DNA of 6,795 bases from an uncultured Lachnospiraceae bacterium. GTDB lineage: Bacteria; Bacillota_A; Clostridia; Lachnospirales; Lachnospiraceae. The notes under the pieces are model-generated. The model made no database searches, had not been told where the DNA came from, and worked only from the letters and a program-made list of their open reading frames with translations. The stretch spans positions 3,618-10,412 of the forward strand of contig CAJUFW010000125.1 in the NCBI GenBank assembly GCA_910585655.1, written 5' to 3'. Shown here in pieces: positions 1 through 5,333 of the stretch. Both the position numbers and the translations under genes were made by a program. Each line of letters opens with the position of its first letter. Positions within the stretch are counted from its first letter, which is position 1.

Positions 1-32
1 TCCGATCTTTCCTTTGAAGGAGGAGAAAAGTA

Positions 33-536
33 GTGGCACTAAATGTAGTATTATATGAGCCGGAGATTCCGGCGAATACCGGGAACATCGGCAGAACCTG
101 TGTGGCAACCGGGTGCAGGCTGCATCTGATTGAGCCTCTTGGATTTCAGATTGACGAGAAAGCGGTACGCCGTGCGGGACTGGATTACTGGAGGGATTTG
201 GATGTGACAGTGTATCGCAACTGGCAGGACTTTTTAGCAAGGAATCCCGCCGCGCCGATTTATATGGCGACGACCAAAGCCAGACAGGTTTATTCCGAAG
301 TTTCTTATGAACCGGATTGTTATATCATGTTTGGCAAGGAAAGCGCAGGGATTCCGGAGGAAATTTTAGTAGAGTATGAGAAAACCGCAATCCGGATTCC
401 GATGATAGGTGATATTCGCTCTTTGAATCTTGCCAATTCCGTAGCGGTTGTGGTTTATGAAGCGCTGCGTCAGAATAACTTTTCCGAGATGAATCTAGCC
501 GGAAATCTTCATCGCCTGCATTGGAGGAACTCTTAG
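33..536 (+). CDS. trmL: tRNA (cytidine/uridine-34-2'-O)-methyltransferase TrmL (SPOUT family)
   Basis: This cytoplasmic enzyme transfers a methyl group from S-adenosylmethionine to the 2'-O of the wobble nucleotide of tRNA-Leu isoacceptors (family knowledge). At 167 residues it has the usual length of the minimal SPOUT enzyme without an extra RNA-binding domain. All three family motifs are visible. Motif 1 is EIPANTGNIGRT at residues 11-22. Motif 2 is IMFGKESAGIP at 98-108. Motif 3 is IRIPMIGDIRSLNLANSVA at 120-138, which forms the trefoil knot and cofactor pocket. The start is GTG at 33, set by a strong AAGGAGGAG at 17-25 with 7 nt spacing; there is no room to judge a start further upstream. 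Any upstream operon partner lies outside the window. The gene ends head-on with the histidine kinase, the two stop codons overlapping. The family call is secure; exact tRNA specificity is by family. Confidence 0.94.
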   Translation: MALNVVLYEPEIPANTGNIGRTCVATGCRLHLIEPLGFQIDEKAVRRAGLDYWRDLDVTVYRNWQDFLARNPAAPIYMATTKARQVYSEVSYEPDCYIMFGKESAGIPEEILVEYEKTAIRIPMIGDIRSLNLANSVAVVVYEALRQNNFSEMNLAGNLHRLHWRNS

Positions 537-547
537 AATTCCTCTGA
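521..547. terminator. Imperfect hairpin over the convergent stop codons; possible bidirectional terminator
   Basis: GAGGAA at 524-529 pairs with TTCCTC at 539-544. Inside lies one mismatch (C530/A538), then TC/GA pairs and a TTA loop. Outside, G-T, T-G and T-A pairs at 523/545, 522/546 and 521/547 extend it as RNA. The loop sits on the overlapping stop codons of trmL and the kinase gene. Neither side is followed by a U-tract, so it is not a textbook intrinsic terminator. It could still pause polymerase, protect 3' ends, or be chance. It is the only hairpin I see at the convergent junction. Confidence 0.3.
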
Positions 548-1939
548 ATGCTGCGGCAGGGTAAAAATAAATTCGGTTCCGACGCCCTCTGTACTGATGA
601 CGTTGATATTTTCTCCATGTGTATTGATGATTTCTTTGACGATGGACAGGCCAAGCCCTGTCCCTTTTTTGTCTTTGCCGCGGGAAGTATCCAGTTTATA
701 AAACCGCTCCCAGATACGTTTCACGCTGTCTTTTGGGATACCGGTGCCATGATCCTTGACTGAAATAAAAACCTTGGTTCCCTTTTCATAAGAAGAAACG
801 TCAATCGAAGAATCGTGAGGGCTGAATTTGATAGCGTTGTCGATCAGGTTATAAAGTACCTGCTGGATTTTTCCCATATCGGCGTCTACCAGAGAGTAAT
901 GGTCGGAAAAGGTCAGATTTAACGTAATCCGTTTGCTGCGGCAGGTGCCTTCAAAGCTGGCGGCAGTCTGCTTGACAATCTGGTTGATATCAAAGGTAGT
1001 GATATCAAGCATCACATGGCAGCTGTCAAAATTGTTTAATTCCATCAGTTCAGAGGTCAGCTTGGTTAGCCGTTCTGTTTCAAAACAAATGATTCCTAAA
1101 TATTTTCCATATAGCTCCGGGGGAATCGTACCGTCCATAATCGCTTCTGCATAGCCTTTGATCGAAGTCAGAGGAGAGCGAAAATCATGGGAAATATTGG
1201 CGATAAATTTGCGCTGGTATTCTTCCATTTGGTTTAGCTCTGTAGCCATAAATTCAATCGTATCACCCAGATCCCGGAATTCATCATGTCTGCGCCGTCC
1301 TTTCATCTTGTAATCCAAGTGTCCGTCCGCATATTCTCTGGCTGCTTTGATCGTCTGGCGCAGCGGCACGATAGAAATGTAGTACAAGTAAAACATGACG
1401 AATAAAAAGACGATGGAAATCAGCAGCAGACAGGCGGTCAGAATATCGACGTAATAATAACTGGGGGCTTTGATGCTGCCGACCGGAGAAAGCAAAATAA
1501 TATAACCCTTTAGCTCAAAGTTCAGATTGACCGGATGAATGACACAAAGCGATTCCTCTTCTACCAATTCGGGGATCTGTACATGAAAACTGAAATCCTG
1601 ACTGAGAAATTCCTCGCTTAAACGGGGTCTTTTTACATCGGAGTTGCGGGTATCGGAAATGATATAGCGTTCCCGGTTCACAATCCAGATTCGGGCGTCG
1701 GCAAAGGTGTCAATGGTTTTAAGCTGGGAGGAAAGGTTGATTAAACTCATCGTCCCGCGGTAATAGCTTTCCATATAGCCGCTGGAAATGACGGAAGCCT
1801 CCTGCTGCAGCGCTTCCAGTTTGTTTTTGATCATCAGGCTTTCGATTTTCCGCACTCCATAGGTGTTCATAATCAGCAGGGAGCTAAGCAGAATAATAAA
1901 ATAGCAAATCGTAAATTTAAACAGAAGCGTCGGTCTCAT
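533..1939 (-). CDS. Membrane sensor histidine kinase (HAMP, HisKA, HATPase_c) of a two-component system
   Basis: This is a complete 468-residue sensor kinase. The first membrane segment is at residues 7-25. An extracytoplasmic domain of about 135 residues follows, with strands like ARIWIVNRERYIISDT and GYIILLSPVGSI that suggest a PAS/Cache-like sensor fold. The second membrane segment is at 164-190 and a HAMP linker at about 190-242. The dimerisation domain carries the phospho-acceptor H251 in SHDFRSPLTSIKGY. The ATPase domain has an N box (NLIDNAIKF, 364-372), G1 (DHGTGIP, 396-402), F box (WERFYKLD, 410-417) and G2 (GTGLGLSIV, 426-434), so it should be active. The start ATG at 1939 has GGGGGA at 1950-1945 with 5 nt spacing. 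It lies 29 bp downstream of the response regulator, its likely partner, in the mutS2-led cluster. The last codons overlap trmL by 4 bp. The signal sensed is not recognisable. Confidence 0.94.
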   Translation of the reverse strand: MRPTLLFKFTICYFIILLSSLLIMNTYGVRKIESLMIKNKLEALQQEASVISSGYMESYYRGTMSLINLSSQLKTIDTFADARIWIVNRERYIISDTRNSDVKRPRLSEEFLSQDFSFHVQIPELVEEESLCVIHPVNLNFELKGYIILLSPVGSIKAPSYYYVDILTACLLLISIVFLFVMFYLYYISIVPLRQTIKAAREYADGHLDYKMKGRRRHDEFRDLGDTIEFMATELNQMEEYQRKFIANISHDFRSPLTSIKGYAEAIMDGTIPPELYGKYLGIICFETERLTKLTSELMELNNFDSCHVMLDITTFDINQIVKQTAASFEGTCRSKRITLNLTFSDHYSLVDADMGKIQQVLYNLIDNAIKFSPHDSSIDVSSYEKGTKVFISVKDHGTGIPKDSVKRIWERFYKLDTSRGKDKKGTGLGLSIVKEIINTHGENINVISTEGVGTEFIFTLPQHSEEF

Positions 1940-1968
1940 AAAAATCCCCCGTCTTTTCCAGCATTGTG

Positions 1969-2682
1969 TTAATTTTTATGGGTATCAAATTTATAGCCGA
2001 TTCCCCAGACAGTTGCCAGTCTCCAAGTATCCTGATCTTTGATCTTTTCCCGGAGCCGTTTGATATGGACGTCTACGGTACGGGTGTCTCCAATGTATTC
2101 ATAGCCCCAGATATGATCCAAAAGCTGCTCTCTGGTAAATACCTGGTTTGGATGAGAAGCCAGGAAATACAGGAGTTCCAGCTCCTTTGGCGGCATGTCG
2201 ATGTTTTCCCCCAGATACAAAACAGAATAGTTGGTCAGATTGATCAGCAGGTTTGGATATTCCACAAACTCTCCGACCGGCTTGTCAGAATCGGCGGGCT
2301 TGGGAGCCGCCTGGGTAAAGCGCCGTAGGACAGCCTTTACCCGTGCGACCAGCTCTTTAGAATCAAAGGGCTTGATCATATAGTCGTCTGCCCCCAGCTC
2401 TAAGCCCAGTACCTTGTCAAAAATTTCCCCTTTGGCGGAAAGCATGATAATCGGCACGGAGGAGGTCTTGCGGATTTCCCGGCAGACCTCATAGCCGTCG
2501 ATACCCGGCAGCATCAGATCAAGCAGAATCAGATTCGGCTCATATTCCCGAAACAAAGTAAGCGCTTCCTCTCCGTCCACCGCCGTCCGGGTGTCAAAAC
2601 ATTCTTTGATCAAATAGAGAGAAATCAGCTCGGCGATATTTTCGTCATCGTCTACGATTAAAATTTTTTGTTTTGAGACCAT
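1969..2682 (-). CDS. OmpR/PhoB-family response regulator
   Basis: This 237-residue DNA-binding regulator should be phosphorylated by the kinase encoded just downstream. The receiver domain spans about residues 5-120, with acidic pocket residues in DDD at 11-13, the phospho-acceptor D55 in LILLDLMLPG, the switch residue S82 in MLSAKG and the conserved K104 in MIKPFD. A linker rich in Ala, Pro and Asp (124-136) leads to an OmpR-type winged helix at about 137-234. Its key stretches are PPKELELLYFLASHP, the recognition helix region GDTRTVDVHIKRLREKI and the terminal hairpin TVWGIGYKF. I chose ATG at 2682 because AAAGGGGAG lies 5 nt upstream and MVSKQKILIVDDD is the normal start of this family. 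An in-frame ATG ATG at 2709-2704 would add nine residues that run through that ribosome binding site. All phosphotransfer residues are present. The regulon is unknown; autoregulation is possible but no binding site is evident. Confidence 0.95.
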   Translation of the reverse strand: MVSKQKILIVDDDENIAELISLYLIKECFDTRTAVDGEEALTLFREYEPNLILLDLMLPGIDGYEVCREIRKTSSVPIIMLSAKGEIFDKVLGLELGADDYMIKPFDSKELVARVKAVLRRFTQAAPKPADSDKPVGEFVEYPNLLINLTNYSVLYLGENIDMPPKELELLYFLASHPNQVFTREQLLDHIWGYEYIGDTRTVDVHIKRLREKIKDQDTWRLATVWGIGYKFDTHKN

Positions 2683-2687
2683 GGTAG

Positions 2688-2696
2688 CTCCCCTTT
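2688..2696 (-). promoter_or_regulatory. Ribosome binding site deciding the response-regulator start
   Basis: The minus strand reads AAAGGGGAG, 5 nt before ATG at 2682. It lies inside the reading frame of the longer ATG-ATG alternative at 2709, which has no comparable site, so it argues for the shorter protein. Confidence 0.75.
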
Positions 2697-2719
2697 CTGG
2701 TTCCATCATTTGATAACGT

Positions 2720-5095
2720 TCAGTCTTTAAATTCTACGATCGTCACGCCGTGATCACCCTCGCCAAACTCACCGATTCGGAAAGATTTTACATATTTTGT
2801 GCGCTTGAGTCTGGCATGAACCGCATTCCGCAACGCTCCGGTGCCTCGCCCATGAATGATACGAACCTGAGGCAGATGAGCAAGGTAGGCATCGTCTAAA
2901 TATTTGTCCAGAAGGTAAACCGCTTCGTCGGTCGTCTTGCCGATCAGGTTTAGTTCCGGATGGATAGAAATACTTTTGGACATTTTGATTTTGCCGCTGC
3001 CGCTTTTTTGGATCGATGGACCGGAAACCGTCGGCTCGTCAATCAGCTCCAAATCGGTAAGGCTGACCTGGGAACGGAGAATTCCCATTTGGACAAACAG
3101 TTCTCCTTTGGCGTTTGGCAAGGTGCTGACCGTGCCGCGCAGTCCCAGGCTTAAAACCTGTACGGCATCTCCGATATGCAGATCGCCGGCAGAAAGTTTT
3201 TTATTGCTGGAACGGGAAACCAGACCATTTTTCTGTTCATGTTCTTTCAGGCGGTTTCGCAGTTCGTTCCGCTCCTGCTCCATTTCTCTGGCGTTGCCGG
3301 ACATTCCCCATTTCTGGAATTTTTTAATGGTTTCATCTGCATAGTCCTTGGCTTCCTGCAGGACTTTGGCGGCTTCCTCCTTGGCTTCTGACATAATTCG
3401 CTCTTTTCCGGCGGCGAGTTTTTCTTTTTGCTGTTCTAACTCTTTTTTTAGCTGCTCGGCTTCGGCGCGGTAGGCGGCGATTTGCGCCTGCTCTGCTTCC
3501 ATGGTTTTCCGGCTGTCCTCTAATTCCGAAATGACGTCTTCAAATTTCTGCTCATTGGTATCGATCCGCGTCTGGGCATCCTGGATGATATGATCCGGAA
3601 GCCCAAGCTTGGAGGAAATGGCAAAGGCGTTGCTCTTGCCAGGGATACCGATCAGAAGGCGGTATGTCGGCTGCAAAGTTTCCAAGCTGAATTCACAGCT
3701 GGCATTGCAGACGCCCGGAGTCGTAAGAGCAAACACTTTTAACTCGCTGTAGTGTGTGGTTGCCATTACCCTGGCGTCAAGAGCATGAAGCCAGGAAAGG
3801 ATAGACATAGCCAGAGCCGCGCCTTCCGTCGGGTCGGTACCGGCGCCTAGTTCGTCAAAGAGAACAAGGGAATGTTGGTCGGCGTGTTCTAAAATATGCA
3901 CGGTATTCACCATATGGGAGGAAAACGTACTAAGGCTCTGTTCGATGCTTTGCTCGTCTCCGATATCGGCAAACACTTCTTCAAATACGCCCAGCTCCGA
4001 CTGGTCAAAAGCCGGGATATGAAGCCCTGCCTGCCCCATCAAGGTCAAAAGCCCTACGGTCTTTAAAGAAACGGTTTTTCCGCCGGTGTTTGGTCCGGTG
4101 ATGACGAGCAGGTTAAAGTCCTGTCCTAAATGGACGTCAATCGGTACGACTTTTTTGGGGTCGATTAACGGATGGCGTCCCCGTTTGATCCGGATCCGGC
4201 GTTCTTCGTTAAAAATCGGCTGGGAAGCCTGCATTTGCTTTGCCAGCTCGGCTTTGGCGAAAATAAAGTCGCCTTCGATTAAGGTTTTTAAGTTATAGAC
4301 CAGTTCTTCGACATGTTCACCGATTTGGTTGCTCAGATCGGCAAGTACCTTTTCGATTTCTTTTTGCTCCTGAAGTGCTAATTCAGCCAGCTCGTTATTG
4401 AGCTTGACGACTGCCATCGGTTCGATAAAAACCGTAGAGCCGGAAGAGGACTGGTCGTGAATCATTCCTGGTATCTGTCCCCGGTGTTCCTGCTTGACTG
4501 GAAGGCAATAGCGTCCGTTCCGCATAGTGACAATGTTGTTTTGAAGATGCCCTTTCCCAGCGGCGTCGTTGACCATCGAGCTAAGCTGATCTTTGATTTT
4601 ATTGTTGGCGTTGGTAATCGCCCGACGGACGGATTTCAGACCGGAGCTGGCGTCGTCTGCCATTAACTCCGGGGAAAGGATACAACGCTTAATTTCATTG
4701 TTGATTGGCGACATTGGTTCCAGGAAAGAAAAACGCTCCGACAAACTGTCTGGTTCTAATTCATCAGAACGTTTCTGGAAAAAGCTTTTAACCCGCAGGG
4801 TAACGTCTAAACAACGGCTGACGTCTAACAGCTCACCCATCCCTAAAATACCGCCTACCTGCAATCTCATGACAGAAGGGCGGATGTCTGTCAGTCCGGA
4901 AAAGGAGAGACGCCCGGACTGTAAAATCCTGGAGAGGGCATCCGCTGTTTCCTGCTGCCAGGTTTTAATATTTGCCAGATGAGAGGAAGGCTTTAATCTC
5001 CGACAGAGGTCCTTTGCCATTGGAGAAGCTGCCAAATCTTCTAACTTCTGGATGATCTTGTCAAACTCCAAAGTATGGAGTGCTTTTTCATTCAT
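2720..5095 (-). CDS. mutS2: MutS2 ATPase with C-terminal Smr domain
   Basis: At 791 residues this is full length for bacterial MutS2, which lacks the mismatch-recognition domain of MutS. Members are linked to suppression of recombination, and the Bacillus subtilis protein acts on collided ribosomes (family knowledge). An N-terminal clamp and core span about residues 1-290. The ABC-type ATPase has Walker A GPNTGGKT (334-341), the STFSSHM signature (389-395), Walker B LVLFDE (410-415) with GAGTDPTEG, and the switch histidine in TTHYSEL (446-452). A coiled coil runs about 510-625, a KOW-like segment about 636-686, and the Smr domain 711-791 with HGRGTGALR at 748-756. The usual LDLRG motif of Smr reads LNLIGK (715-720), losing Asp and Arg. 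The start is ATG at 5095; the nearest clear purine-rich site, AGAAAGG, is 12 nt away, which is long. It leads the minus-strand cluster and is divergent from the HtrA-like gene. Confidence 0.97.
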   Translation of the reverse strand: MNEKALHTLEFDKIIQKLEDLAASPMAKDLCRRLKPSSHLANIKTWQQETADALSRILQSGRLSFSGLTDIRPSVMRLQVGGILGMGELLDVSRCLDVTLRVKSFFQKRSDELEPDSLSERFSFLEPMSPINNEIKRCILSPELMADDASSGLKSVRRAITNANNKIKDQLSSMVNDAAGKGHLQNNIVTMRNGRYCLPVKQEHRGQIPGMIHDQSSSGSTVFIEPMAVVKLNNELAELALQEQKEIEKVLADLSNQIGEHVEELVYNLKTLIEGDFIFAKAELAKQMQASQPIFNEERRIRIKRGRHPLIDPKKVVPIDVHLGQDFNLLVITGPNTGGKTVSLKTVGLLTLMGQAGLHIPAFDQSELGVFEEVFADIGDEQSIEQSLSTFSSHMVNTVHILEHADQHSLVLFDELGAGTDPTEGAALAMSILSWLHALDARVMATTHYSELKVFALTTPGVCNASCEFSLETLQPTYRLLIGIPGKSNAFAISSKLGLPDHIIQDAQTRIDTNEQKFEDVISELEDSRKTMEAEQAQIAAYRAEAEQLKKELEQQKEKLAAGKERIMSEAKEEAAKVLQEAKDYADETIKKFQKWGMSGNAREMEQERNELRNRLKEHEQKNGLVSRSSNKKLSAGDLHIGDAVQVLSLGLRGTVSTLPNAKGELFVQMGILRSQVSLTDLELIDEPTVSGPSIQKSGSGKIKMSKSISIHPELNLIGKTTDEAVYLLDKYLDDAYLAHLPQVRIIHGRGTGALRNAVHARLKRTKYVKSFRIGEFGEGDHGVTIVEFKD

Positions 5096-5164
5096 ATTGC
5101 TTTCATACCTTTCTATAAATACAATGCGTTATGATATTGATTTGGGCTGCCGGGAACTGTTACC

Positions 5165-5173
5165 AGCATACCA
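5165..5173 (-). promoter_or_regulatory. Possible extended -10 of a promoter for mutS2
   Basis: The minus strand reads TGGTATGCT, a TGn extended -10 with TATGCT as hexamer, about 70 bp before the mutS2 start. No good -35 lies 16-18 bp upstream; the sequence there is pyrimidine-rich. It is the best candidate in a region where some promoter is expected, because mutS2 is divergently placed. It falls inside a block resembling the rightward promoter region. A second, weaker option is TATCAT further downstream. Confidence 0.3.
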
Positions 5174-5233
5174 TATTTTTTGGGAAAGCGAAAGCAAAAA
5201 TTGCAGGAAGCGTAGAAAAACGAGAATAAATCC

Positions 5234-5262
5234 TTGAGAAACCGTTTACAAAATGGTATAAT
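5234..5262 (+). promoter_or_regulatory. SigA-type promoter for the HtrA-like gene
   Basis: TTGAGA at 5234-5239 (five of six to consensus) is followed by a 17-bp spacer and TATAAT at 5257-5262, a perfect -10. A TG at 5254-5255 makes it an extended -10 as well. Transcription would begin near 5269, giving a leader of about 65 nt before the ATG at 5334. This is the strongest promoter in the window and suggests vegetative, housekeeping-sigma expression. No operator could be identified with confidence. Confidence 0.85.
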
Positions 5263-5333
5263 GCTAAATAACAGTGAAGGCGAGATGCGAGCATGAGGGA
5301 GAAAAACGGCGGGGTTTCGTAAAGGAGAGGCTT

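Noticed and set aside
1940..1968. Terminator between response regulator and kinase
   Set aside because: The 29-bp gap holds only the kinase ribosome binding site and has no stem-loop.
2683..2709. Upstream ATG ATG giving a longer response regulator
   Set aside because: The extra nine residues translate the ribosome binding site of the better ATG at 2682, and the family normally begins a few residues before ILIVDDD.
5052..5237. A 61-codon plus-strand frame with a hydrophobic start across the mutS2 start and intergenic region
   Set aside because: Most of its hydrophobic part is the antisense of mutS2, no ribosome binding site was seen, and it lies upstream of the mapped rightward promoter.
5245..5250. 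TTTACA as a -35 element
   Set aside because: It is only 6 bp from the TATAAT; TTGAGA at 5234 has the correct 17-bp spacing.
5280..5295. Short direct repeat GCGAGATG / GCGAGCATG in the leader
   Set aside because: Two overlapping copies of about 8 bp are within chance expectation and form no stable hairpin.
5302..5318. Small hairpin AAAC...GTTT before the ribosome binding site, considered as attenuator or riboswitch part
   Set aside because: The stem is only four pairs, there is no U-tract, and the leader of about 65 nt shows no known riboswitch pattern.
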